A stretch of DNA of 64,000 bases from Nonomuraea harbinensis (GTDB lineage Bacteria > Actinomycetota > Actinomycetes > Streptosporangiales > Streptosporangiaceae). The notes under the pieces are model-generated. The model had not been told where the DNA came from. It ran no database searches and worked only from the letters and a program-made list of their open reading frames with translations. This document shows, one piece after another, positions 1-8,660 of this stretch. Position 1 is the stretch's first letter; each line of letters starts with the position of its first letter. A program made the translations under genes and the position numbers. The stretch lies in the NCBI RefSeq assembly GCF_019396385.1, contig NZ_JAHKRN010000032.1:1-64000 (forward strand), written 5' to 3'.

Positions 1-244
1 CACGAGCAAGATCAAGAGATTACGTGGCCATCGACCAGGATTTCCGATGTCCGTCTACCGGGACCCTTCTGGCCATCTACCTGGAGTCACCTGTCCGCCG
101 ACCTGGAGTTTTAGATGGCCGCATACAGCGCCGCCATGCAGTGGCGTGATCGGTTTGTTCGGCATGGGTGGGGTGCCTATCCGCCCATGCTCTGCTGTGT
201 CGCGAGAGGATGGACGAAGGTTGACTGCGTTCGTACGGGACGTC

Positions 245-2737
245 GTGAGTGTGGACGGCGAGGCCATCAAGGTGGTGGGGGCTCGTACCAACAACCTGCG
301 GGACGTGTCGGTGAGCATACCCAAGGGGCGGCTCATCGCCTTCACCGGAGTGAGCGGCAGCGGCAAGACCTCGCTGGCCATCGACACCCTGCACAACGAG
401 GCCCAGCTGCGGTATCTGGAGGGACTTTCGCCGTTCGTGCGGCAGTACATCACCCAGCGCAATCGGCCGAAGGTCGACCGCATCCTGGGACTCGGCGCGA
501 CGCTCGCGGTCGACCAGCGCCGTCTGAACCGCAACCCACGGTCCACGGTCGCCACGATCACCGGCATCGACGGGCATCTGGGACTGCTGTACTCGCGCCT
601 TCCCGCGATCGGCGCCGACCCGGCGGAACACGGGAACGGGCCTCTGACGACCGCTCATTTCGACCGCAATACGCCGGAAGGGAGCTGTTCGGACTGCCAT
701 GGGGTGGGCGGGCGCTGGCAGGCGCAGGAGGACCTGGTCATCACCCATCCGGAGCTTCCGCTCTTCGAGGGGGCCTCCCCTTGGTACGCGAAGTGGCGGT
801 CGGGTGAGCACGCGTTCGTGCCCGCCCTCGCCGAGAAGCGGGGAGTGGACCTCGGCCGGCCGTGGCAGTCGCTGCCTGAGGAGTTCCGTCGCTGTGTGCT
901 GTACGGCACGGGAGAGGAGAAGGTCGAGGCCACCGTCGACATGTCGAACAAGAAGGAGACGGTCTCGGTGACGTACACCTCGAGCCAGCCGCTGCGGGGC
1001 GCGCTCGCCGAGGTGGAGCGGGTGTTCGTGAACGCCCAGACCTCCAGCGCCAAGGAGCGCTACCTGCCGTACATGCGCAAGCAGCCGTGCGGCACCTGCG
1101 GCGGCAGCGGGTACGACCAGGTGGCCCGGTCCGTGCGGCTCGGGGGGTTCACCTATCCCGACCTGATCGAGGTAGAAGTCCGGGAGGTGCGCAGCTGGGC
1201 GAAGCGCGTGGCGGACGACCTGGACGCCCGGCGGCGCGAGGTGGGTGAGCCGCTGCTGCAGGACCTGGGCCGCAGGCTGGGGATCCTCGACCGGCTCGGC
1301 CTGTCCCATCTCCAGCTGTCGCGGAGTGCGGCGACGCTGTCCGGGGGCGAGTTGCAGCGAACCCGGCTCGCCGCTCAGCTCAGTACCGAGCTGAGCGGCC
1401 TCGTCTTCGTCCTGGACGAGCCCGGGACCGGGCTGCATCCGGCGGACAAGGCGCACCTGCTCGACATCGCCCTGGAGCTGCGCAAGGCGGGCAACACGGT
1501 GCTCCTGGTCGAGCACGACCCCGAACTGATCGCCCGGACCGACTGGGTGATCGATATGGGGCCCGGTGCCGGCCGCCTCGGCGGTGAGATCCTGGTGTCG
1601 GGACCTCCCGCCGACGTGGCCGCCCACCCGGTGTCGCTGACCGGACGCTATCTGGCCGGTGAGGGGCCGCGGCTGCGTCGGACCCGCCGTCCGATCGGTG
1701 ACGGAACCCGCTGGGTGGAGCTGCACGGCCTGCGCGCCCACAACCTGACCGCCGACCTGGTGCGTTTCCCCGCCGGTCGGCTCACCTGCCTGACCGGGGT
1801 GAGCGGCAGCGGCAAGAGCAGCCTGCTCGGCGCGCTCGCGGGGAGTGTGGAGGCCGCCCTGAACGGGACGATGACCGACACGGTGCAGCAGGTGATCGGC
1901 CTGGAAGGGTTCGACTGGGTCGCCGTCGTCGATCAGGCACCACTCGGGCGGACGCCGCGCTCCAACCCGGCCACCTACAGCAAGGCGTTCGACCTGGTCC
2001 GCAAGCTGTTCGCCGAAACCGACGTGGCGCGCGGACGCGGCGTCAATGCCTCCTGGTTCAGCTTCAACACCGCGGGCGGCGGCCGTTGCGAAACCTGCAC
2101 CGGTTATGGCCGCAAGCTTGTCGACATGCACTTCCTGCCGGATGTGTGGGTGGTCTGCGACGCGTGCGAGGGCCGACGCTACAAGCCGGAGGCTCTGGAG
2201 ATCAGGTACCAAGGGCTGGCCATCGATCAGGTGCTGGAGCTGACCGTCGCCGAGGCTGTGGAGCGGTTCTCCCGACCCCGGCAACTCGCGGAGACCCTGG
2301 GAGCCTTGAACCAGGTCGGACTCGGCTATCTCCAGCTCGGCCAGAGCGCCACAGAGCTGTCCGGCGGTGAGGCGCAGCGGCTGAGGCTGGCCTCCGCTAT
2401 CCAGCGCGGCGCCGCAGGCCGCAAGGCGGGCCTCGTCGTCCTCGACGAACCCGTCTCGGGCCTGCACCCGTCCGACATCCAGCGGGTGGTGGACGCGCTC
2501 GACGTGCTGCTCGACTCGGGCAACACCGTCGTCGTGGCCGAACACGACATCCCCGTCGCCGCGTCCGCGGACTGGGTGATCGACCTGGGGCCGGGAGCCG
2601 GTCCGGATGGGGGCGCGGTGATCGCGGAGGGCACCCCGGACGCCGTCGCGTCCGCGGACACCCCGACAGCCGGTTTCTTCCGTCGGTACGCTGCGGGCCT
2701 GCCGCTCCTGGAAATGCAAGAAGGCGCGCGCTGCTGA
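245..2737 (+). CDS. UvrA-like ABC ATPase (short, drug-resistance type)
   Basis: Paralogue of excinuclease subunit A with two ABC ATPase halves. The first half has Walker A GVSGSGKTS, signature LSGGELQRTRLAAQL and Walker B VFVLDEPGTGLHP. The second has GVSGSGKSS, LSGGEAQRLRLASAI and LVVLDEPVSGLHP. Zinc-binding pairs are visible as CSDCHG, CGTCGGSG, CETCTGYG and CDAC. At about 830 residues it is shorter than housekeeping UvrA (about 950). This fits the short group linked to self-resistance against DNA-damaging drugs (DrrC-like), although repair is not excluded. The open frame runs upstream to position 47, but homologous sequence begins at the VVGARTNN motif, so a GTG near 245 (or 197) is the likely start. 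Family call is firm; the role is inferred. Confidence 0.88.
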   Translation: MSVDGEAIKVVGARTNNLRDVSVSIPKGRLIAFTGVSGSGKTSLAIDTLHNEAQLRYLEGLSPFVRQYITQRNRPKVDRILGLGATLAVDQRRLNRNPRSTVATITGIDGHLGLLYSRLPAIGADPAEHGNGPLTTAHFDRNTPEGSCSDCHGVGGRWQAQEDLVITHPELPLFEGASPWYAKWRSGEHAFVPALAEKRGVDLGRPWQSLPEEFRRCVLYGTGEEKVEATVDMSNKKETVSVTYTSSQPLRGALAEVERVFVNAQTSSAKERYLPYMRKQPCGTCGGSGYDQVARSVRLGGFTYPDLIEVEVREVRSWAKRVADDLDARRREVGEPLLQDLGRRLGILDRLGLSHLQLSRSAATLSGGELQRTRLAAQLSTELSGLVFVLDEPGTGLHPADKAHLLDIALELRKAGNTVLLVEHDPELIARTDWVIDMGPGAGRLGGEILVSGPPADVAAHPVSLTGRYLAGEGPRLRRTRRPIGDGTRWVELHGLRAHNLTADLVRFPAGRLTCLTGVSGSGKSSLLGALAGSVEAALNGTMTDTVQQVIGLEGFDWVAVVDQAPLGRTPRSNPATYSKAFDLVRKLFAETDVARGRGVNASWFSFNTAGGGRCETCTGYGRKLVDMHFLPDVWVVCDACEGRRYKPEALEIRYQGLAIDQVLELTVAEAVERFSRPRQLAETLGALNQVGLGYLQLGQSATELSGGEAQRLRLASAIQRGAAGRKAGLVVLDEPVSGLHPSDIQRVVDALDVLLDSGNTVVVAEHDIPVAASADWVIDLGPGAGPDGGAVIAEGTPDAVASADTPTAGFFRRYAAGLPLLEMQEGARC

Positions 2738-3017
2738 GGGGCGGGGCGCGGTGCGGCCGCTGGTGGTGGAGCGGCACCCCAAGGGGGTTTCCCGTCCGGC
2801 GGCGTGCACCTGGGCCTCACCCAGCTCCTTGATCCGCCGATGCACGTCCTGCCGCTGCCGATAGCCGTAGGCGTCCCGTCCACGCGTGCCCATACGCCGT
2901 ATCCAGCCGCTCGCCGTACCTCTTGACCTGGCCTGTCGGTAAGGCTGGCCCCACCAGCCGCCACCTGTTGTGTTCTCGCAGCTCAGGACCCGCGATAGGC
3001 GCGATCGACTCCCATCG
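2738..3017. other. Intergenic region, no supported gene
   Basis: Between the UvrA-like gene and the TetR gene no open frame shows recognisable protein sequence. The only notable content is a 34-bp stretch shared in inverted orientation with the Tn3 transposase fragment near 8.45 kb, listed separately. Confidence 0.5.
2930..2963 (+). repeat. 34-bp sequence repeated inverted at 8435-8468
   Basis: These 34 bases are the exact reverse complement of 8435-8468, which lies inside a Tn3-family transposase fragment and encodes the residues GLSVRLAPPAA. Here a stop codon lies just upstream in the corresponding frame, so only a scrap of the transposase remains. The two copies point toward each other across the efflux, MerR and SulP genes. 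Confidence 0.75.
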
Positions 3018-3626
3018 TTAAGCCCGGCTGTACAGGTCGGCGATGGCCGCCAGCAGGTGTTGTTGCGCGGCCTGGCTGGTGGTGACGCCGATGAGCACGT
3101 TGGTGGCCAGGCCTTCGGCGAGTGCTACCAGGCTGACCGCGTGCCGGTGCGGGTCGGTGTCGCGGGCCAGGTGGCCGGCGTTCTGGTCGGCGTGCAGCAG
3201 GTCGGTCATGTCCCGGTGGAAGGCGTCATACAGCTGGCGGAGCCGGGCGGCGATCTGCCCGTCGGCCAGCGCCAGGGCGTGGAAGGACTGCCGTACGCGC
3301 ATGTGGGCCTGGCTGGCGGCGTCGTAGGGGATGAGCTCGTTCAGCACCGTGGTGAGCACCAGGCGGGGCTCGGCGGCTTGCAGGTCGGCGCCGGCTTTGG
3401 CCCGGATGCGGGCGCTGGACAGCTCGTTGCCGCGCTCGAAGGCGGCTTCCAGGAGTTGCTGCTTGGCGGGGAAGTAGTGCTGCACGCGTCCGGGTGAGAC
3501 GCCCGCTCGGGCGGCCGCCTCGGTCAGCGAGACCGCGGCCAGGCCGCGGTCGGCGACGATGGCGAGCACCGCGTCGGCGATCTCGTTGCGCCGCTGCACG
3601 TGCTGCGCACCTGGCCCCCTGCCCAT
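3018..3626 (-). CDS. TetR family transcriptional regulator
   Basis: A repressor of about 202 residues. The N-terminal helix-turn-helix contains RNEIADAVLAIVADRGLAA, EAAARAGVSPGRVQHYFPAKQ, followed by a helical ligand-binding domain. It is divergent from the DHA2 efflux gene at 3723, and two near-identical inverted repeats lie between them, so it very likely represses the pump and itself. The ATG at 3626 is preferred because it follows GGGAGGGG at good spacing. The in-frame ATG at 3656 would lie inside the first operator. Ligand unknown. Confidence 0.88.
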   Translation of the reverse strand: MGRGPGAQHVQRRNEIADAVLAIVADRGLAAVSLTEAAARAGVSPGRVQHYFPAKQQLLEAAFERGNELSSARIRAKAGADLQAAEPRLVLTTVLNELIPYDAASQAHMRVRQSFHALALADGQIAARLRQLYDAFHRDMTDLLHADQNAGHLARDTDPHRHAVSLVALAEGLATNVLIGVTTSQAAQQHLLAAIADLYSRA

Positions 3627-3644
3627 GGACCCCTCCCAGTTTCT

Positions 3645-3660
3645 CGATGTGCTCACATCG
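3645..3660. promoter_or_regulatory. TetR operator 1
   Basis: Perfect inverted repeat CGATGTG-CT-CACATCG just upstream of the tetR start. The same half-sites recur at 3685-3702 in the divergent promoter region. Confidence 0.75.
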
Positions 3661-3684
3661 GATTATATGCTGGGCCGCAGTACT

Positions 3685-3702
3685 GCGATGTGAACACATC
3701 GC
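3685..3702. promoter_or_regulatory. TetR operator 2
   Basis: Perfect inverted repeat GCGATGTG-AA-CACATCGC, 20 bp upstream of the efflux gene start codon. It has the same core as operator 1, and the centres are about 41 bp apart, so each promoter has its own site. Confidence 0.78.
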
Positions 3703-3722
3703 TATACGGGAGGGGAGGGCCA

Positions 3723-5132
3723 GTGCCCGTCGTGTTGGCGCTGCTGTGCGCCGCGCAATTCATGGTGGTCCTGGACGTGTCGGTGGTGAACGTCGCTCTG
3801 CCGTCCATCCAGCACGCGCTCGGCTTCGACGCCCGGCATCTGGCGTGGGTCGGCAACGCCTACGCGCTGAGCTTCGGCGCTCTGTTGCTGCTCGGCGGTC
3901 GGCTGGCCGACCTGTACGGGCACCGGCGCGTCTTTGTCGCGGGCCTGGCGCTGTTCACCACCGCGAGTCTGGCCGGCGGGCTGGCCGATGCGCCCGGCGC
4001 TCTGATCGCCGCTCGCGCCGGTCAGGGGGTGGGGGCGGCGATCCTGGCCCCGGCCACGCTCACGATCTTGACGTCGGCCTTCCCCGAGGGGCCGCGCCGT
4101 ACCCGGGCGATCGCCATCTGGACGGCGGTGAGCCTGGCCGGCGGCACGGCGGGCAACCTGATCGGCGGCGCGCTGACCGAATACCTGTCCTGGCGCTGGA
4201 TTTTGCTGATCAACGTGCCGATCGGGCTGGCCTGCCTGGCCGCAGCCCGCCTGCTGGGCCCCGGCCGGGGGCGCGATGGCCGGCGGCGGCTGGACGTGCT
4301 CGGCGCGGTGCTGGCCAGCGCCGGGCTGGGCGCGCTGGCCTATGGCCTGTCCGGCGCGCCCGCCGCCGTGCTCGCCGGGGCCGTGGTGCTGGCCCTGTTC
4401 GCGCTGGTCGAGGTGCGCGTGGCGCGGGCGCCGCTGATTCCCCCGGCGCTGCTGCGGCCGCGGCAGGTCTGGCTGGGTAACACGGTGATGCTGCTGGCCG
4501 GGGCGTGCCTGAACCCGATGTGGTACTTCCTGACCCTGTCCCTGCAGAACGTGCTGGGCTACGGGCCGTTGCAGGCCGGGCTGGCCTTCCTGCCGCACAC
4601 TGTGCTGACCATGCTGGTCGGCCTGCGGGTGGCGCCGTGGCTGATGCGCCGCGCCGACGATCGCGTGCTCATCGCCGCCGGGGCGCTGATCGGCGCGGCC
4701 GGCTTTTGGTGGCAGAGCCGCATCGCCCCCGGGCAGGACTACCTGACGGCCATCGGCGGCCCAGCCGTGCTGATCTCGCTCGGCGCGGGCCTGCTGAACA
4801 CGCCGCTGACCGTCACGGTCACCTCAGGCGTGGCCCCGGCCGATGCGGGGGCGGCCTCCGGACTGATGAACACCGCCAAGCAGATCGGCGGCGCGCTCGG
4901 CCTGGCCGTCCTGGTCACGCTGACGGCGGGGCCGACCGGCGTAGGCGGCGGTCCGGCACCGGCGCACGTTCTGGCGGCCGGTTACGGGCGGGCGTTCGCC
5001 GTTCTGGCCGTGGTGCTGGTCGCCGTCGCCCTCCTGGCGGCCGCGCTGCCGCGACGGCGCGACAGCGCCCCCGACGCCCCCGACGCACCCAGCGCCCCTG
5101 GCGAGCCGGCGGATCAGCAGCCCGCCCGCTGA
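3723..5132 (+). CDS. DHA2-type MFS drug efflux transporter
   Basis: Integral membrane proton-drug antiporter of about 469 residues, the usual size for the 14-helix DHA2 group. The first helix carries VVLDVSVVNVALPSIQHAL and is followed by motif A GGRLADLYGHRRVF. A later helix pair has the GxxxGPxxGG-like segment GGTAGNLIGGAL, and the C-terminal half contains GAASGLMNTAKQIGGALG, typical of DHA2 pumps. The GTG at 3723 is chosen because AGGGGAGGG lies directly upstream. A longer frame to 3600 would overlap the tetR gene and both operators. Probably exports a toxic compound under control of the divergent TetR. Confidence 0.9.
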   Translation: MPVVLALLCAAQFMVVLDVSVVNVALPSIQHALGFDARHLAWVGNAYALSFGALLLLGGRLADLYGHRRVFVAGLALFTTASLAGGLADAPGALIAARAGQGVGAAILAPATLTILTSAFPEGPRRTRAIAIWTAVSLAGGTAGNLIGGALTEYLSWRWILLINVPIGLACLAAARLLGPGRGRDGRRRLDVLGAVLASAGLGALAYGLSGAPAAVLAGAVVLALFALVEVRVARAPLIPPALLRPRQVWLGNTVMLLAGACLNPMWYFLTLSLQNVLGYGPLQAGLAFLPHTVLTMLVGLRVAPWLMRRADDRVLIAAGALIGAAGFWWQSRIAPGQDYLTAIGGPAVLISLGAGLLNTPLTVTVTSGVAPADAGAASGLMNTAKQIGGALGLAVLVTLTAGPTGVGGGPAPAHVLAAGYGRAFAVLAVVLVAVALLAAALPRRRDSAPDAPDAPSAPGEPADQQPAR

Positions 5133-5157
5133 TCGGGCGTTCCCGCGCGCCGGCGGG

Positions 5158-5628
5158 TCAGGCAGCACCGCCGGCCAACTGACCGGCGTGCCGCCGCAGG
5201 TCGGCGGCGAACTCCTCGGCCCGGCTCAGCTGCGTGCGCAGCACCTCGCAGCGTTCACGAGTGGCCTGCTCGAAGCGGCCCAACCTCGCCAGCAACTGCT
5301 CGCGCTCGGCCGCCTGCAGGGCCGCCGCGCCGCCGTCGTCGAGCCGGTCGGTGATGGCCAGCAGCTCGCCCATCTCCTCCAGCGTGAAGCCGAGCGGCTT
5401 CATCCGGCGGATCACCATCAGCCGGGCCACGTCCGCCTCGGTGTAGAGGCGGAAACCGCCCTGGCTGCGCGCCGAGGGTCGGACCAGGCCGACCTCCTCG
5501 TAATGCCGGATGGTGCGCAGCGACAGCTCGGTCAGCGCCGCCACCTGCCCGATGTGCATGTGATCCGCACCACGTTGCAAGGAGGGCACGGCCCCCTCCC
5601 GAGGGGCGGAAAGCGCCGCTGTGTCCAT
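5158..5628 (-). CDS. MerR family transcriptional regulator
   Basis: A MerR-type activator of about 156 residues: winged helix-turn-helix HIGQVAALTELSLRTIRHYEEVGLV, then SQGGFRLYTEADVARL, followed by a coiled-coil dimerisation helix (about residues 100-150). No cysteines of the metal-sensing kind are present in the C-terminal part, so a metal ligand is unlikely. It is convergent with the efflux gene (25-bp gap). The ATG at 5628 has a GAGG upstream; the ATG at 5559 at the start of the HTH lacks one. A palindromic operator lies upstream at 5698-5721. Confidence 0.85.
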   Translation of the reverse strand: MDTAALSAPREGAVPSLQRGADHMHIGQVAALTELSLRTIRHYEEVGLVRPSARSQGGFRLYTEADVARLMVIRRMKPLGFTLEEMGELLAITDRLDDGGAAALQAAEREQLLARLGRFEQATRERCEVLRTQLSRAEEFAADLRRHAGQLAGGAA

Positions 5629-5697
5629 GTTTGCTACAACCTCACCGCTCGCCTGATCCGGGCGGGACGGGCAGACGACCCGAACCCCCCAACAGAT

Positions 5698-5721
5698 CTC
5701 TACTCTAACGTTAGGGTAGAG
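5698..5721. promoter_or_regulatory. MerR-type palindromic operator
   Basis: A 24-bp dyad: CTCTAC and GTAGAG arms flanking the self-complementary core CTAACGTTAG, symmetric apart from one base pair. This is the usual look of a MerR-family site lying between promoter elements. It sits 70 bp upstream of the merR start, so autoregulation is likely. A plus-strand target would be the SulP gene, about 390 bp away. Confidence 0.68.
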
Positions 5722-6112
5722 TTGCGCTGGTTGGGACGCGGACAACGAGGTGCGCGCCACCAGCGCCGCGGCCGTCCCTTCACACCAGAGCCTGCGCCCG
5801 AGCCCAGGCCGCTGAGCAGTGGCCCCGGCCGCGAACCCTTACCGGGACTCTACGACCACGAGGTACGCATCATCGACGCGCGCACGCCCCTGATCACCGC
5901 CGCATGCTGCCCGCCATGACCTCGTCCTAGCCCGGCACCGCCGGCCGGCCTGCCCCCTTGCCGGGAGCTGGGCTGTACTTCCGGCGGCCCTCCCCCTCTT
6001 TTCTCTTTTCCTCGCCCGGGCCCGTTGGGGTCGGTCGCTGCCGTCGCCGCTGTCGACGCCCGCGCCCGACCTCCGGCAAGGGGTGTTCGCTCACGTTGAA
6101 GGAAGCTGCGCG
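5722..6112. other. Intergenic region upstream of the SulP gene
   Basis: No coding sequence is supported. The stretch runs from the MerR operator to the SulP ribosome-binding site and includes a pyrimidine-rich segment near 5985-6015. The promoter of the transporter presumably lies here, but no clear -35/-10 pair was recognised. Confidence 0.4.
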
Positions 6113-7639
6113 TTGTCTCGTTCCTCCCTGCCCGCCCATCCGCCGGCCGCGCCCTCCCGGCTGTCGGCCCTGCTACGCCCCCGCCGCCCCGCCTGGCTGA
6201 GCCCGAAGGTGGCCCGCACCGAGATCCTGGCCGGGCTGGTCGTCGCCCTCGCCCTTATCCCCGAGGCGATCTCGTTCTCGATCATCGCCGGGGTCGACCC
6301 CAGCGTCGGCCTGTTCGCCTCCTTCACCATGGCCGTGGTCATCGCCATCGTCGGCGGCCGCCCCGCGATGATCTCCGCCGCCACCGGCGCCATCGCCCTG
6401 GTCGTCGCGCCGCTGGCGCGCGAGCACGGGCTGGGCTACCTGATCGCCACCGTCATCCTCGGCGGCCTCATCCAGGTCGCGCTCGGTGCGCTCGGTGTGG
6501 CCAAGCTGATGCGCTTCGTGCCGCGCAGCGTCATGGTCGGCTTCGTCAACGCCCTGGCAATCCTGATCTTCATGGCCCAGGTGCCCGAACTCACCGACGT
6601 GCCGTGGATCGTCTACCCGCTGGTCGCCGGCGCGCTCGCCCTCATGGTGGTCCTGCCGCGGCTGACCAAGGCGATCCCGGCCCCGCTGATCTCGATCATC
6701 GCGCTGACCGCGCTGACCATCGGCGCCCATCTGGCCGTGCCGACCGTCGGTGACCGCGGCGCCCTGCCCTCCTCGTTGCCGGTGCCGGGCCTGCCGGACG
6801 TGCCGTTCACGCTCGGCACCCTCACCCTCATCGCCCCCTACGCGCTCGCTTTCGCCCTGGTCGGGCTCATGGAATCGCTGATGACCGCCAAACTCGTCGA
6901 CGAGCTGACCGACACCCGCTCCTCCAAGACCCGCGAGTCCATCGGGCAGGGCATCGCCAACATCGTCACCGGCTTCTTCGGCGGTATGGGCGGCTGCGCC
7001 ATGATCGGCCAGACCATGATCAACGTGAAGAACGGCGCCCGCACTCGCCTGTCCACCTTCACCGCAGGCGCCATGCTCATGGTGCTGTGTATCGTCTTCG
7101 GCCCGCTGGTCTCCCAGATCCCGATGGCCGCCCTCGTCGCCGTCATGATCCTGGTCTCCTTCGGCACCTTCGACTGGCACTCCGTCGCCCCGGCCACGCT
7201 CAAGCGCATGCCCGCCGGGGAGATCGGCGTCATGGTCATCACCGTCGCCGTCGTGGTCGCCACCCACAACCTGGCCATCGGCGTCGTCGTCGGCTCGCTG
7301 ACCGGCCTGGTCATCTTCGCCCGCCGCATCGCCCACCTCGCCCAGGTGAGCGCCGTCGTCGACCCCGACGGCCACCAGGTCGTCTACGCCGTCACCGGCG
7401 AACTGTTCTTCGCCTCCAGCAACGACCTGGTCTCCCAGTTCAACTACGCCAGCGATCCGGACGACGTCGTCATCGACCTGACCGACGCCCACATCTGGGA
7501 CGCCACCACCGTGGCCGCCCTGGACGCCGTCGAAGCCAAGTACGCCGCCCGCGGCAAAACCGTGCGCATCATCGGGCTCAACCCGCCCAGCGCCCGTATG
7601 CACGGCGCCCTGTCCGGGGAACTGTCCGGCAGCCACTGA
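6113..7639 (+). CDS. SulP family anion transporter with STAS domain
   Basis: Membrane transporter of about 508 residues for an inorganic anion (sulfate, bicarbonate or similar). The transmembrane core starts near residue 30 with LAGLVVALALIPEAISFSIIAGVDPSVGLFASF, the conserved SulP opening. The cytoplasmic C-terminus (about residues 405-500) is a STAS domain, including DLTDAHIWDATTVAALDAVEAKYAARGKTVRIIGL. TTG at 6113 is favoured because GAAGGAAG lies 8 nt upstream; GTG at 6083 is the alternative. No carbonic anhydrase is adjacent, so the substrate is open. A hairpin at 7688 may end transcription. Confidence 0.9.
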   Translation: MSRSSLPAHPPAAPSRLSALLRPRRPAWLSPKVARTEILAGLVVALALIPEAISFSIIAGVDPSVGLFASFTMAVVIAIVGGRPAMISAATGAIALVVAPLAREHGLGYLIATVILGGLIQVALGALGVAKLMRFVPRSVMVGFVNALAILIFMAQVPELTDVPWIVYPLVAGALALMVVLPRLTKAIPAPLISIIALTALTIGAHLAVPTVGDRGALPSSLPVPGLPDVPFTLGTLTLIAPYALAFALVGLMESLMTAKLVDELTDTRSSKTRESIGQGIANIVTGFFGGMGGCAMIGQTMINVKNGARTRLSTFTAGAMLMVLCIVFGPLVSQIPMAALVAVMILVSFGTFDWHSVAPATLKRMPAGEIGVMVITVAVVVATHNLAIGVVVGSLTGLVIFARRIAHLAQVSAVVDPDGHQVVYAVTGELFFASSNDLVSQFNYASDPDDVVIDLTDAHIWDATTVAALDAVEAKYAARGKTVRIIGLNPPSARMHGALSGELSGSH

Positions 7640-7687
7640 CGCCGCCCGTGCCGACCCCACCAGCCGGGCCGCCTTGCTGGGGAGACC

Positions 7688-7721
7688 GAAGTGCCGAGTT
7701 GCCAACTGGCATCGGCACTTC
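7688..7721 (+). terminator. Hairpin after SulP gene, possible terminator
   Basis: GAAGTGCCGA and TCGGCACTTC form a perfect 10-bp outer stem. A second stem (TGCCA/TGGCA) continues inside, giving an almost complete 34-bp palindrome 49 bp after the stop codon. There is no T-run. A weaker copy of the same arms occurs at 7779-7813, so a role as a protein-binding or transposon-end site is also possible. Confidence 0.45.
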
Positions 7722-7878
7722 GCCGGTTTCGGGGACATGCCGGTGCCGGTACGTCCAGATGGGACCTGCTTCGGGGAAGGAAGTGCCGCCTCCGCGTGTT
7801 CTCGGCACCTTCCACGCAGTCAGGCCCGCGGCGGCCGGCAGGCCGCCCTCTGAGCGTAGAAGAGAGACCTGAACCCCG

Positions 7879-8148
7879 ATGGCGCGCACCCTGGACGAAG
7901 ACGAACTGATCGAGCACTGGCTGCTGACCGGCCGGACCGGCCCGTCCAAGCTGGCGCTGGCGTTATGGCTGAAGTTCTTCGCCCAGCACGGCCGCTTCCC
8001 CGAGGCCGCTCCGAACTACCGGACGAGGCGGTCGCCTTCGTCGCCGGCCAGGTCAAGGTCCCCGCCGCCGAGCTGGGTCTGTTCGACTGGGAAGGCCGCA
8101 CCGCCGAGCGCCACCGGGCGCAGATCCGCACGTTCCTGGACTTCGGCC
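7879..8148 (+). pseudogene. Tn3-family transposase N-terminal fragment (DUF4158)
   Basis: The first 90 or so residues of a Tn3-family transposase. LDEDELIEHWLLTGRTGPSK and LALWLKFFAQHGRFP are read in the starting frame. RGRSELPDEAVAFVAGQVKV and LGLFDWEGRTAERHRAQIRT are read in another frame. The switch falls at 7997-8001, where one C seems to be missing from a C-run. After about 8148 the sequence changes abruptly to an integrase C-terminus. The rest of the transposase (more than 850 residues) is absent, so this cannot be functional. Confidence 0.78.
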
Positions 8149-8391
8149 ACCCGCGGCGTCCGCGCCATGCTCGCCCGCTACGCCGCCAAAGCCGGCCTGA
8201 CGCACAACATGCCACCCCACCGCCTGCGGCACTTCCTGTTCACCTGGCTCAAGTCCCAAGGCATCGACGACGCCCTCATCCAGCCCTACTCCGGCCATGC
8301 CAGCCGCACCTCGCTGGAGATCTACTCCAAGATCGCGCTCGGACCCGCCCAGGAAACCTACGGCGGCGTCATCGACCAGTTCCCCGTGTAA
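8149..8391 (+). pseudogene. Tyrosine recombinase (integrase) C-terminal fragment
   Basis: About 80 residues from the catalytic end of a phage-type integrase. Visible residues are the box II HRLRHFLFTWLKSQGIDD, the histidine in SGHAS, and the presumed nucleophile tyrosine in LEIYSKIALG. The N-terminal and core-binding parts are missing. The fragment is joined to the Tn3 transposase remnant, in the frame in which that remnant starts. It probably came from an integrated element that recombined with the transposon. Confidence 0.72.
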
Positions 8392-8411
8392 ACAACCACT
8401 CACGCCCCTAG

Positions 8412-8606
8412 CTACCTGCGGGAATGTTGCCAGATGGCGGCTGGTGGGGCCAGCCTTACCGACAGGCCGACCTGCGACCTCAGCTGCTCGGCCAGATAGT
8501 CCACCACCGGCCACGGCACCGCTGGCGGAAGTCCTATGTACCGGATCGTCCAGATCTGGACGGCCACGCCCAGGCGATGGGAGTCCTGGCGCGATTCGGC
8601 GATCAC
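8412..8606 (-). pseudogene. Second Tn3-family transposase fragment
   Basis: A minus-strand frame of 64 residues containing QDSHRLGVAVQIWTIRYIG, VPWPVVDYLAEQL and RLAPPAAIW, matching the DUF4158 N-terminal domain of a Tn3 transposase subgroup different from the piece at 7879. It contains the 34-bp sequence repeated at 2930-2963. Its distal end (about 8411-8432) is similar to 9978-9999, a third scrap of the same gene. Confidence 0.7.
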
Positions 8607-8660
8607 GCCGAGCCGCTCGTGCTCATGGCAGTGGCCCGGATCCTGGCGGCGAAGACGCTC

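Noticed and set aside
77..2893. A 938-codon open frame on the minus strand opposite the UvrA-like gene
   Set aside because: It is the antisense shadow of a high-GC gene: low-complexity Arg/Gly/His-rich sequence, no domain, while the plus strand encodes a clear UvrA.
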